DNA of 64,000 nucleotides, from positions 1,426,001-1,490,000 of the forward strand of contig CAVSMH010000006.1 in assembly GCA_963728965.1 (NCBI GenBank), read 5' to 3'. Below, in pieces: positions 41,360 through 49,652 of the stretch. The notes beneath the pieces are model-generated. The model made no database searches and was not told the DNA's origin. It worked only from the letters and a program-made list of their open reading frames with translations. Position 1 is the first letter of the stretch. Each line of letters opens with the position of its first letter. Source of the stretch: DASQZT01 sp963728965 (lineage in GTDB: Bacteria; Acidobacteriota; Terriglobia; Bryobacterales; Bryobacteraceae). The translations under genes were made by a program, and so were the position numbers.

Positions 41360-43837
41360 ATGTTTGAGCGTTATACGGAGAAGGCGCGCAGGGTGATCTT
41401 CTTCGCGCGGTACGAGGCCAGCCAGTTCGGTAGTCCCTACATCGAAACCGAACATCTGCTGCTCGGACTGTTGCGGGAGGACAAAGCGCTGGCCAACCGC
41501 TTTCTACGTTCGCACGCTGCTGTGGAGTCCATCCGCAAGCAGATCGAGGGGCATACCACTATCCGCGAGAAGGTCTCGACGTCGGTGGACCTGCCTCTCA
41601 GCCACGAATGCAAACGCGTCCTGGCCTACGGCGCCGAAGAGGCCGAGCGTTTGAATCACAAGCACATCGGCACCGAACACCTGCTATTGGGTTTGCTGCG
41701 CGAGGAGAAGTGTTTCGCGGCCGAAATCCTGCACGAGCGCGGCCTGCGGCTGTCCACGATCCGCGAAGAACTGGCCCGGTCGCAGAGCGAAAAAGTCGCC
41801 TCGGCACGTCCCAAAGAGAGCTCACTACTGGCCGAGTTCAGCCGCGACCTCACGCAGGCCGCCATGGACAACAACCTGGATCCGCTGATTGGGCGCGATT
41901 ACGAGCTCGAACGGGTCGTGCAGATTCTCTGCCGCCGCACCAAGAACAATCCGGTGCTGATCGGCGAGCCGGGGGTAGGGAAGACCGCCATCGTGGAAGG
42001 CCTGGCACAACGCATCGCCGATGGCGATGTGCCCTCGTTCCTGGCCGAAAAGCGCATCCTGGCCCTCGATCTTTCCCTCATCGTGGCCGGTACTAAATAT
42101 CGCGGCCAGTTTGAAGAGCGTCTGAAGACCATCATGAAAGAGTTGATGGAGAATCAGAACGCCATCATCTTCATCGACGAGCTGCACACTCTCGTGGGCG
42201 CGGGTTCCGCCGAAGGCTCGCTCGACGCGGCCAATATCCTGAAGCCGGCTCTGTCGCGCGGCGAGATCCAGTGCATCGGCGCGACCACCCCGTCGGAGTT
42301 CCGCAAGTCCATCGAAAAGGACCGTTCGCTCGAACGCCGCTTCCAGGCTGTCAAAGTTCCGCCGCCGAGCGAAGGCGATGCCATGAAGATCCTGTTCGGC
42401 ATCAAGGATCGCTATGAGAAGTTCCATGCCGTGGCGTATACCGATGACGCCATCGAGACGGCCGTCTACACCTCCAGCCGCTACATCCCGGATCGCTACC
42501 TGCCGGACAAGGCCATCGACCTGATCGATGAGGCGGGCGCCCGCGTCAAGCTGCGGCAGACCACCCTGCCGGCGGACCTCGCCGATATTCAGAAGCGCAT
42601 CAAGTTCATCGTGCACCGCATGGAGAACGCCATCGCCAACCACGAGTTCGAAAAGGCGCGCTTCTACTCCGACGAGGAACGCAAAGAGCGCGAGAACATG
42701 CGCCAGCTCCGCGAGAAGTACAACCTGGACGATTCCTCCACCGGCGTCGTCACCAAGGACGACATCGAAGACGTGGTGGCGCGCTGGACCGGCGTGCCGA
42801 TGACCTCGATCAAGGAAGAAGAGATCACCAAGCTGTTGCGCATCGAAGACGAGCTGCACAAGCGCGTCATCAGCCAGGAGAAGGCGATCTCCGCGCTGGC
42901 GCGCGCCATCCGGCGGTCGCGCGCCGGCCTGAAGTCCAGCAGCCGCCCGGCCGGCTCGTTCCTGTTCCTGGGGCCCACCGGCGTCGGTAAAACCGAAGTG
43001 GCCCGGGCGCTGGCGGCGTTCCTGTTCGGCAGCGAAAAAAGCCTGGTGCGGTTCGACATGTCGGAGTACATGGAGAAGCACTCGGTTTCGAAGCTGATCG
43101 GTTCGCCTCCGGGATACGTCGGCTACGAAGAGGGCGGACAGCTCACCGAGCGGGTCAAGCGCAATCCTTACTCCATCATCCTGCTGGATGAAATCGAGAA
43201 GGCGCACCCCGACATTTACAACATCCTGTTGCAGGTGTTCGAAGACGGTCAGTTGACCGACGGCCTCGGCAACCAGGTGGACTTCAAGAACACCATCATT
43301 ATCATGACCTCCAACCTGGGCGCGCGCTTCCTCGAAAAGCGCGGCCACCTGGGCTTCTCCGCGCCGGCCACCGAAGGCATCCCCACCAAGGTCGAAGACA
43401 TGGTCCGCGGCGAGGTGAAGAAGGCCTTCAACCCCGAGTTCCTGAATCGTCTGGACGAAGTGATTCTCTTCACTTCCCTGGCCGACGATGACCTGCTCAA
43501 GATCATCGACCTGATGGTGGAGCAGGTGAACGGCAACCTGGTAGCCAAGCAGGTGAAGATCCGGCTGGCCCCCGATGCGGCCAAGTACATCCTCGAAAAG
43601 ACCTGCGGCGATCGTAGCTATGGGGCGCGCCCCCTGCGCCGGGCGTTGCAGAAGTACATTGAGGACCCCATGTCGGAAGCCCTGATCCAGGGCACCCTGC
43701 CGCGCTCCGCCGAGTTGGAAGTCTACCTCGGCGATACCGGCATCTTCTACCGCGTGATCTCCGCCGAAGGCGAAGCCGCGGTCACCGCCGGCGGCCCGGT
43801 TGAGCCGACGCCGGGAACCCTGCTCTACACCTTCTAG
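41360..43837 (+). CDS. clpC: ATP-dependent Clp protease ATPase subunit ClpC
   Basis: 825 residues of a Hsp100/Clp unfoldase. N-terminal double repeat (two copies near residues 1-70 and 75-140), two AAA+ modules with Walker A GEPGVGKTAIVEGLAQ and GPTGVGKTEVARALAA, and a UvrB/C-type coiled-coil element in the middle (MENAIANHEFEKARFYSDEE). Works with ClpP to degrade proteins. The RBS is weak (GGGGGC, about 13 bases upstream). The TonB-receptor remnant lies just after it, on the other strand. Confidence 0.95.
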   Translation: MFERYTEKARRVIFFARYEASQFGSPYIETEHLLLGLLREDKALANRFLRSHAAVESIRKQIEGHTTIREKVSTSVDLPLSHECKRVLAYGAEEAERLNHKHIGTEHLLLGLLREEKCFAAEILHERGLRLSTIREELARSQSEKVASARPKESSLLAEFSRDLTQAAMDNNLDPLIGRDYELERVVQILCRRTKNNPVLIGEPGVGKTAIVEGLAQRIADGDVPSFLAEKRILALDLSLIVAGTKYRGQFEERLKTIMKELMENQNAIIFIDELHTLVGAGSAEGSLDAANILKPALSRGEIQCIGATTPSEFRKSIEKDRSLERRFQAVKVPPPSEGDAMKILFGIKDRYEKFHAVAYTDDAIETAVYTSSRYIPDRYLPDKAIDLIDEAGARVKLRQTTLPADLADIQKRIKFIVHRMENAIANHEFEKARFYSDEERKERENMRQLREKYNLDDSSTGVVTKDDIEDVVARWTGVPMTSIKEEEITKLLRIEDELHKRVISQEKAISALARAIRRSRAGLKSSSRPAGSFLFLGPTGVGKTEVARALAAFLFGSEKSLVRFDMSEYMEKHSVSKLIGSPPGYVGYEEGGQLTERVKRNPYSIILLDEIEKAHPDIYNILLQVFEDGQLTDGLGNQVDFKNTIIIMTSNLGARFLEKRGHLGFSAPATEGIPTKVEDMVRGEVKKAFNPEFLNRLDEVILFTSLADDDLLKIIDLMVEQVNGNLVAKQVKIRLAPDAAKYILEKTCGDRSYGARPLRRALQKYIEDPMSEALIQGTLPRSAELEVYLGDTGIFYRVISAEGEAAVTAGGPVEPTPGTLLYTF

Positions 43838-43882
43838 AACCACCTGCCGGGGCGGGCGTCCGACGCCTGCCCCGCCTTCTAC

Positions 43883-43972
43883 TTAGAATTCCAGCCGTAA
43901 TCCCATCGTAATCGCCCGCGGTCCCACCTGAATGCCCGTGGCGCGCCCGAAATTGGCGTTGCCGGCTGGACC
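43883..43972 (-). pseudogene. C-terminal remnant of an Oar-like TonB receptor
   Basis: Reading the minus strand gives NANFGRATGIQVGPRAIT followed by MGLRLEF and a TAA at 43885-43883, the typical end of an Oar-type barrel. The intact receptor ends with ASFGRVTAARDPRLSQLTLRYEF, the same layout (FGR, then a short loop, then L-R-x-E-F). Only about 30 codons are recognisable; the frame stays open further upstream to about 44030, but this part no longer looks like a receptor. The remainder is lost or replaced by the cytochrome upstream region. Confidence 0.6.
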
Positions 43973-44073
43973 GCCAACCCGAACCACCCCGCCCCCGGCG
44001 GCCGGCACGGCCTCACGCCAAGGCACGCTCCCACTATCTTTCGGACAGTGCAGGTTGTTCCATATTCAGGTAT

Positions 44074-44091
44074 TAAGATACTGTAATCTTA
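44074..44091. promoter_or_regulatory. Inverted repeat upstream of the decaheme cytochrome
   Basis: TAAGAT (44074-44079) and ATCTTA (44086-44091) flank six bases (ACTGTA) in an AT-rich stretch; TATATT follows at 44090-44095. A possible operator or promoter for the cytochrome gene, about 80 bases before its ATG. Confidence 0.4.
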
Positions 44092-44171
44092 TATTAGCTT
44101 CGGCTACCGCGTTGGCGGGCAGGGCAGGTTTTCGTTCGAATCCTGAATTACATGCGAAGAGGTATTCTTTT

Positions 44172-46181
44172 ATGCGCGTACAGTTTCCACTCGTGCGGAT
44201 GGGCGCCGGTCTGGCCGTTCTGGCCGGAGCCGCGGCACTCATCGGCGCGAGCGGGAGAGGCTTCACCGTCCACGACAAGGCCTATTATGCGAGCGCCAGC
44301 CAGATCAATTTCGTGCGGCCGGGCCTCGTCATTCAGGTGACCGGCGCCGCGATCGCCGCCGACGGCACCGTCACCGCGGATTTCAAACTGACCGATCCCA
44401 AGGGCGCGGCGCTCGACCGGCTCGGCGTCAACACGCCGGGCGCGGTATCGGTGAGTTTCATTCTGGCCTACATCCCCAAAGGCCAGACGCAGCACGTGGC
44501 TTACACCGTGAGGGCGCAGAAGAGCCCCATCACCGGCGATACGGCGGACCAGGCATCGACCGATTCGGGCGGCGCGTTCCAGGATAACGGCGGGGGCAGC
44601 TATACCTACACCTTCAAGACCCGGGTCCCGGTGTCGTACGATCCCAACGCCACCCACTCCATCGGCGTGTATGGCTCGCGCAACCTGAGCGAATTCGATC
44701 TCGGCACCAACTATGCCGATACCGTCTACAACTTCGTGCCCAGCGGCGCCAAGGTCACGGTGGTGCGCGACGTGATCCGCAGTTCTTCCTGCAATAAGTG
44801 CCACGACCAGATGGCGTTCCATGGCGGGTCGCGGCGCAGCATCGAACTGTGCGACCTGTGCCACACCCCGCAGACGATCGATCCCGATACCGGCAACACG
44901 CTCGATATGGCGGTGTTCATCCACAAACTCCACGCCGGAGCCAGCCTCCCCAGCGTGAAGGCCGGAACGCCGTATCAGATCATTGGACACAGCCAGACAG
45001 TGGCCGATTACTCCACCATCAATTTCCCATCCGACATCCGTAACTGCACGGCCTGCCACGAAACCACTACCGGCGCCACCCAGCAGGCGCGCATGAACCT
45101 GCCGAACCGGACTGCTTGCGGCTCCTGCCATGACGACGTCAACTTCGCCACCGGCAACAATCACACCAATCTGCCGCAGGCCTCGGATCAGCAGTGCGCC
45201 GATTGCCACCAGGCCACCGGCACCGACCTCGACACCTCCATTCAGGGAGCGCACCTCATCCAGCGGTTCTCGTCCAGCCTGCCGGGCGTGGTGTTCGAAC
45301 TGCTCAACGTCGCCGATGCCAAACCCGGCGGCAAAATCACGGTCACTTTCACCGCGAAGGACAAGAAGGGCGAGCCGATCACGATGGCCGACCTGACGCG
45401 CTGCAACATCCTGCTGACCGGTCCCAACTCCGATTACAGCCTGCCGGGTGTAGCCGCCGGATACGTAACCGAAAGCATCCTCACCAAGGCCGTTGGCGAT
45501 GGCAGCGGCACCTTCACCTACACCATGACGGCCGCGCTGCCCAAGGATGCCGCCGGATCCTATACCGTGGCCATCGAGGGCCGCCGCGAAGTGAAACTGC
45601 TGCCGGGCACGGTGATCGAGCAGACCGTGCGCGATACCGCCGCCAACAAGCAAATGGCGTTTTCGGTGGATGGCAGCCCTGTCCAGAAGCGCCGCGTGGT
45701 GGTGGCCAACGAGAAGTGCAACGCCTGCCACGGTTCCATCGCGTTCCACGGCGACAACCGCAACGACGTGATGCAGTGCATCATCTGCCACAATGCCGGC
45801 TTTGTCAGCGGGGGCCAGACTATCGACTTCCGCACGTTTATCCACCGTATCCATACTGGCGAAGAGATGACGCGCACCTATAAGATCGGCAACGCCAACT
45901 ACAACGAAGTGCGCTATCCGGGCGACCGCCGCAACTGCGGCGCCTGCCACGTGAACAACTCGCAGCAGTTGCCGCTCGCCGAAGGACTGGTGAACGTCAA
46001 CGACCCGGCGGGATTCATGAACTCGGTGCCGCCCACCACGGCAGCCTGCACCAGTTGTCATGACACCAGGTCGGCCGCCGCGCACGCCGCGGTGAACACC
46101 GATCCGGTGCAGGGGGAAAGCTGCGCCGTCTGCCACGGGCCGAGCGCCGAATTTTCAGTCGATAAAGCCCACGCCAGATAG
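44172..46181 (+). CDS. Decaheme c-type cytochrome of the OmcA/MtrC type
   Basis: 669 residues with a Sec signal peptide (MGAGLAVLAGAAALIGASG) and ten CxxCH heme sites, beginning at residues 207, 227, 292, 316, 342, 516, 536, 589, 626 and 651. Two pentaheme modules, each following a beta-rich domain (about 30-205 and 350-515), give the OmcA/MtrC layout. Internal repeats are seen: CNKCHDQMAFHGGSR...CDLCH and CNACHGSIAFHGDNR...CIICH. No lipobox cysteine follows the signal peptide, so unlike Shewanella MtrC it is probably not a lipoprotein. It would move electrons to extracellular acceptors or other hemes. No porin or periplasmic cytochrome gene is adjacent. ATG 44172 is used; a terminator follows. 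Confidence 0.9.
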   Translation: MRVQFPLVRMGAGLAVLAGAAALIGASGRGFTVHDKAYYASASQINFVRPGLVIQVTGAAIAADGTVTADFKLTDPKGAALDRLGVNTPGAVSVSFILAYIPKGQTQHVAYTVRAQKSPITGDTADQASTDSGGAFQDNGGGSYTYTFKTRVPVSYDPNATHSIGVYGSRNLSEFDLGTNYADTVYNFVPSGAKVTVVRDVIRSSSCNKCHDQMAFHGGSRRSIELCDLCHTPQTIDPDTGNTLDMAVFIHKLHAGASLPSVKAGTPYQIIGHSQTVADYSTINFPSDIRNCTACHETTTGATQQARMNLPNRTACGSCHDDVNFATGNNHTNLPQASDQQCADCHQATGTDLDTSIQGAHLIQRFSSSLPGVVFELLNVADAKPGGKITVTFTAKDKKGEPITMADLTRCNILLTGPNSDYSLPGVAAGYVTESILTKAVGDGSGTFTYTMTAALPKDAAGSYTVAIEGRREVKLLPGTVIEQTVRDTAANKQMAFSVDGSPVQKRRVVVANEKCNACHGSIAFHGDNRNDVMQCIICHNAGFVSGGQTIDFRTFIHRIHTGEEMTRTYKIGNANYNEVRYPGDRRNCGACHVNNSQQLPLAEGLVNVNDPAGFMNSVPPTTAACTSCHDTRSAAAHAAVNTDPVQGESCAVCHGPSAEFSVDKAHAR

Positions 46182-46203
46182 GCAACCAGGATCCGCTTCT
46201 CCA

Positions 46204-46236
46204 GCCGGCCGCTCCGAGCGCGGCCGGCTTTTTTTT
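46204..46236 (+). terminator. Rho-independent terminator after the cytochrome
   Basis: Perfect 9-bp arms GCCGGCCGC (46204-46212) and GCGGCCGGC (46220-46228), a seven-base loop TCCGAGC and eight T's (46229-46236). Confidence 0.92.
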
Positions 46237-46304
46237 GTGGCCCGCCCCTCCACCCGTGAGACCATGTACAACCGCCCGCCGCGCCGCAATGTTAGTCTGA
46301 CAGC

Positions 46305-46544
46305 ATGGTATGGAACCATCTCGCCGCCATCCTGTTGTTTTCCGGCCCGCTGTTCTACCTCGGCCTGTGGATGGCTATCGATCCGGCGGGGATCTTGGCG
46401 CTTCCGGAGTGGCTCCTCGGCCGATTCCGAAGACTCGTGCCGGACGGGAAGGGGGAACCCGAACCTCTGGCGATTTCCCGCCGGGCACGCACAGCCTTGC
46501 GGGTCGCGGGCGTGACGCTCCTGCTATTCGCAATCGTGCTGTGA
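46305..46544 (+). CDS. Small two-helix membrane protein
   Basis: 79 residues with LAAILLFSGPLFYLGLWMAID at the N-terminus and a C-terminal hydrophobic segment (ALRVAGVTLLLFAIVL), between which lies a charged, proline-rich part. Not recognised. Ends 31 bp before the end of the convergent oxidoreductase gene. Confidence 0.5.
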   Translation: MVWNHLAAILLFSGPLFYLGLWMAIDPAGILALPEWLLGRFRRLVPDGKGEPEPLAISRRARTALRVAGVTLLLFAIVL

Positions 46545-46575
46545 GCCGGTCACTCCGGCGCTCGCTCCCGGCTGG

Positions 46576-47586
46576 TTAGAGTCTGACCGTTTCGCCGCTG
46601 CGGCAGGATCGGTACACCGCATCCACGATCTCCAGCACCTGGTAGCCTTCTTCGCCCGACACCGTGGGTTTGCGCCCTTTCTCGATCGCGTCGCCGAAAT
46701 CGCGGAACTGCCGCTCGAACGGCTCCATGGGAATGGCCATCGGATCCGAAGAGCCGGAGGTCACCTCTTTCACCAGCGGTGGCGGATCGCCGGCGTCGTC
46801 CGCCACATCCCACACCGTCAGCTTGTCGCCCGAAATCACCGCCGTGCCCTTGGTTCCATGGAACTCGGTGCGTTCGGTGTAGCCGGGCCAGAAAGCGGTG
46901 GAGGCCTGGATCACGCCCGTGGCGCCGCTGGCGTAGCGGAGCACCGCGTTCACCACGTCCTCGGATTCGATCTTGTGCAGCGCTCCCAGTTGCCACGTCC
47001 CGAACACCTCGCTCACCGGGCCCGCCAGCCAGCGCAGAATATCCACCTGGTGAATCGCCTGGTTGATCAGCGCGCCCCCGCCTTCGGTCTTCCAACTGCC
47101 CTTGATCGGCCGCGAATAGTAGGCCGGCGAACGGTACCATTTCACGTAGCAGTCGCACTGGAGCATCCGGCCCAGTCGGCCGCCGGCAATGGCTTTCGCC
47201 AGGAACAGGCTGGCATCGTCGAAGCGGTGCTGGCTCACCACGCCCAGCCGGATGCCGCCCTTGCGGGCGATCTCGATCATCTGCCGCGCGCTGGCCAGGT
47301 TGGTCGAGATCGGCTTCTGCACCTGCACATGCTTGCCCGCTCGCGCGCAGATCTCGATGGGCTCCACGCGGAAATCCGGGAACGTGCACACGTCCACATA
47401 GTCCACGGCCGGGTGGCGGCACACTTCCTGGTACGAGGCGACGAATTCCGCGCCGTACTGGTCGGCGAATTTTCGCCCGGCGGGTTCGTTGATGTCCGTG
47501 CAAACCGTCAGTTCGAATCCGATGTTTTTGTAGGCCTGCGCGTGCTTGTGCGAGATCGCGCCGGTCCCGATCATTCCGACTCTCAT
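46576..47586 (-). CDS. Gfo/Idh/MocA-family oxidoreductase
   Basis: 336 residues from ATG 47586 (MRVGMIGTGAIS); an ATG at 47598 is also in frame. N-terminal NAD(P) fold (GMIGTGAISHKHAQAYK), then the cofactor loop VQKPISTNLASAR with the catalytic-site Lys-Pro, and the C-terminal substrate domain with GGGALINQAIHQVDILRWLAG. Such enzymes oxidise or reduce sugars, inositols and other polyols; no substrate is implied here. Divergent from the FHA-cyclase gene. Confidence 0.85.
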   Translation of the reverse strand: MRVGMIGTGAISHKHAQAYKNIGFELTVCTDINEPAGRKFADQYGAEFVASYQEVCRHPAVDYVDVCTFPDFRVEPIEICARAGKHVQVQKPISTNLASARQMIEIARKGGIRLGVVSQHRFDDASLFLAKAIAGGRLGRMLQCDCYVKWYRSPAYYSRPIKGSWKTEGGGALINQAIHQVDILRWLAGPVSEVFGTWQLGALHKIESEDVVNAVLRYASGATGVIQASTAFWPGYTERTEFHGTKGTAVISGDKLTVWDVADDAGDPPPLVKEVTSGSSDPMAIPMEPFERQFRDFGDAIEKGRKPTVSGEEGYQVLEIVDAVYRSCRSGETVRL

Positions 47587-47683
47587 GTGATCGACCATTC
47601 TAGCGAATTGCGGCCGCCGCACCCAGCGACACCGCAGGTCCGCACCGCAGGTTCGGAGTAGCCTCTGCTACCATTGAGATTCG

Positions 47684-48643
47684 GTGCAGGCTACGAGCCC
47701 GACTACTTACCTGGTACAGGACGCCTCGGACCGCCGGTTCCCCCTGTCTGACGGACAATCATGGGCCATCGGACGCGGGGACGGCTGTGCCGTTATGCTG
47801 GACAGCCGATCCGTGTCCCGGCTGCATGCGCTCATCCAGCGCCGCGATGCCGGCGATTTCTCCCTGGTGGATCTGGGAAGCCGCAACGGCTCTTTCGTCA
47901 ACGGCCGCAGGGTCAGCCTGCCCGTGGTGTTGCATGACCGCGATCGGGTGGTCTTCGGAGACCAGGAACTGACCTTCCGCAACCTCGCCATGGCATCGTC
48001 CTCCGCGCAGGCCGCGCTCATCGACACCCGCAACGCCCCCACCACCTCCCTCCACACCCACACCCTCACTACCATCATGGTGGTGGACATCCGCGATTTC
48101 ACGCCCCTCGCCCGCACCGTCTCCGAAAGCCTGCTCTCGCAGACCGTGGGCACGTGGTTCCTCCGCGTCGGCCAGATTGTGGAGCGGCTCGGCAGTTGGG
48201 CGCAAAAATATATCGGCGATGCCGTCATGGCGGTGTGGGTCCATGACGATCGCACCACCATTCGCGCCGACCTGATGCGTGCGCTCCAGGCGGTGTGCGA
48301 AATCGATCTCGTCACCGGCGAAATCAGCCGCGGCCTGCCTTTGCCGGGGCCCTTGCGGATCGGCGCCGGAATCAACACCGGCCCGGCCATCGTCGGCGGC
48401 GCCGATTACACCGCGTTGGGCGATACCGTCAATGCGGCCTTCCGCCTCGAAGCCGCCACCAAGGGACTGGGCCTGGCCGTCGTGCTCGGTGAGCGCACCT
48501 TCGCCGAACTCGAGTCCTCCCAGATGCTCCCGTTCGTGCGCCGCCAGGTGGAGTTGAAGGGATACGAAGGCCCGAGCACCGCTTGGGCCACCTCCTTCGA
48601 GGAATTGCGCGTGTTCCTGGCTGCCGCCGAAACGCGCCGCTGA
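47684..48643 (+). CDS. FHA domain protein with class III adenylate/guanylate cyclase domain
   Basis: 319 residues from a GTG start. N-terminal forkhead-associated domain (WAIGRGDGCAVMLDSRSVSRLHALI and VDLGSRNGSFVNGRRV) that binds phosphothreonine peptides, then a CHD-type cyclase: VVDIRDFTPLA with the first metal Asp, QKYIGDAVMAVW with the second Asp, and GINTGPAIVGGADYTALGDTVNAAFRL. The layout resembles the FHA-cyclases of myxobacteria and acidobacteria. It probably makes cAMP or cGMP in answer to phosphorylation. A small gene converges on it with a three-base gap. Confidence 0.85.
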   Translation: MQATSPTTYLVQDASDRRFPLSDGQSWAIGRGDGCAVMLDSRSVSRLHALIQRRDAGDFSLVDLGSRNGSFVNGRRVSLPVVLHDRDRVVFGDQELTFRNLAMASSSAQAALIDTRNAPTTSLHTHTLTTIMVVDIRDFTPLARTVSESLLSQTVGTWFLRVGQIVERLGSWAQKYIGDAVMAVWVHDDRTTIRADLMRALQAVCEIDLVTGEISRGLPLPGPLRIGAGINTGPAIVGGADYTALGDTVNAAFRLEAATKGLGLAVVLGERTFAELESSQMLPFVRRQVELKGYEGPSTAWATSFEELRVFLAAAETRR

Positions 48644-48646
48644 TCC

Positions 48647-48880
48647 CTACGACTTGCGCTTTCGCTGGCCGCGCGGCGAAGCCGCTACCGGTTCGAGCAG
48701 CCGCAACACGTGTTCGCCCGTCTCGACATCGAAACGATAGTCCAAAACCGCGTCGGCGGCATCGAGCGCGGGCGCCGCTTCGATGGTGGGATTGCTTACC
48801 GTGATCTCGCCCGAGTTGCGGATGCGCAACTCGCTTCCCACCTGCATGGGGATCCTCGCGAAACTCTGCTGCGGAGTCAT
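48647..48880 (-). CDS. Small protein of unknown function
   Basis: 77 residues (MTPQQSFARIPMQVGSELRI...) with a perfect GGAGG site five bases before the ATG at 48880. It has a regular alternating pattern (GSELRIRNSGEITVSNPTIE) and a basic C-terminus PRGQRKRKS. The strong ribosome site supports reality, but I do not recognise a family. It converges on the FHA-cyclase gene. Confidence 0.65.
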   Translation of the reverse strand: MTPQQSFARIPMQVGSELRIRNSGEITVSNPTIEAAPALDAADAVLDYRFDVETGEHVLRLLEPVAASPRGQRKRKS

Positions 48881-48995
48881 ATACCCTCCATCTGCTATGT
48901 TCGCGCCGCTCGCGCCGCGGGGTCTGTGCGGTTCCACCCCGACCCCGGCCGGACGCCACGGTGATTTGGCGCACCACGTGTACACCAGGACAGGA

Positions 48996-49652
48996 GTGAA
49001 ACACCTCACTCAGGTGTTGTTTGCCGTCTTCTGGAAGCTGGGCGGCCCCGGCCTGCTGATCCTCGGCATTCTGGACTCCTCGTTTATTTTCGCCCCCCTG
49101 GGCAACGATCTGCTGGTGGTGGCTATGACCTCGCGCCACCACAGTTTCCCGCTCATGCTCTACTACGCCGGAATGTCCGCCATCGGATCGGTCCTGGGCT
49201 GTTTGCTCATCGACATCCTGCTCCGGCGGGCCGGCGAGAAGGGTCTCGAGAAGCACCTCCCGCGGCGCCGGCTCGACTATGTCAGGCGCAAGGTGACCGA
49301 TCGGGCGGGGTGGGCCTTGGTGGTGGCCTCAATCGCACCGCCGCCGTTTCCGTTCACTCCGTTCGTAATGGCGGCGGCGGCCCTGCAGTACCCTCGCAAG
49401 CGCATGCTGCTCCTGGTGGGCGCCGCCCGCATGGCCCGCTTCACCGCCCTCGGCATCCTGGCCTTCTACTTCGGCAAGCGGATTCTGAAATGGGCCGATA
49501 ACGAGGTGGTGCAGGCCGTGCTCATCGGCTTGGTCGCCCTCTGCGTAATCGGCAGCGTCATTTCGGTCTACGGCTGGCTCAAGCGGAGCCGCAGCTCCGG
49601 TACGCGCGCGCCCCAACCCGGGCGCGGACCAACCCCGCAAGCGCACGGATGA
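48996..49652 (+). CDS. VTT-domain (DedA/YqaA-like) membrane protein
   Basis: 218 residues from GTG 48996, with AGGA five bases upstream. VLFAVFWKLGGPGLLILGILDSSFIFAPLGND, MLYYAGMSAIGSVLGCLLIDILLRRAGEKG and VASIAPPPFPFTPFVMAAAAL are the typical half-helices and the proline-rich loop of the VTT/DedA family, which includes phospholipid scramblases/flippases. The C-terminal end overlaps the ferrochelatase gene by 74 bp, in the opposite direction. Confidence 0.8.
   Translation: MKHLTQVLFAVFWKLGGPGLLILGILDSSFIFAPLGNDLLVVAMTSRHHSFPLMLYYAGMSAIGSVLGCLLIDILLRRAGEKGLEKHLPRRRLDYVRRKVTDRAGWALVVASIAPPPFPFTPFVMAAAALQYPRKRMLLLVGAARMARFTALGILAFYFGKRILKWADNEVVQAVLIGLVALCVIGSVISVYGWLKRSRSSGTRAPQPGRGPTPQAHG

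Noticed and set aside
41825..43843. A 672-codon minus-strand frame opposite clpC
   Set aside because: ClpC on the plus strand has both Walker A sites, so the opposite frame is a shadow.
44148..46136. A 662-codon minus-strand frame opposite the decaheme cytochrome
   Set aside because: It is the reverse reading of a gene with ten CxxCH sites and has no motif.
47505..47530. A GTTCGAATCC stretch like a tRNA T-loop
   Set aside because: It is inside the conserved NAD-binding part of the Gfo/Idh/MocA gene, and no cloverleaf surrounds it.
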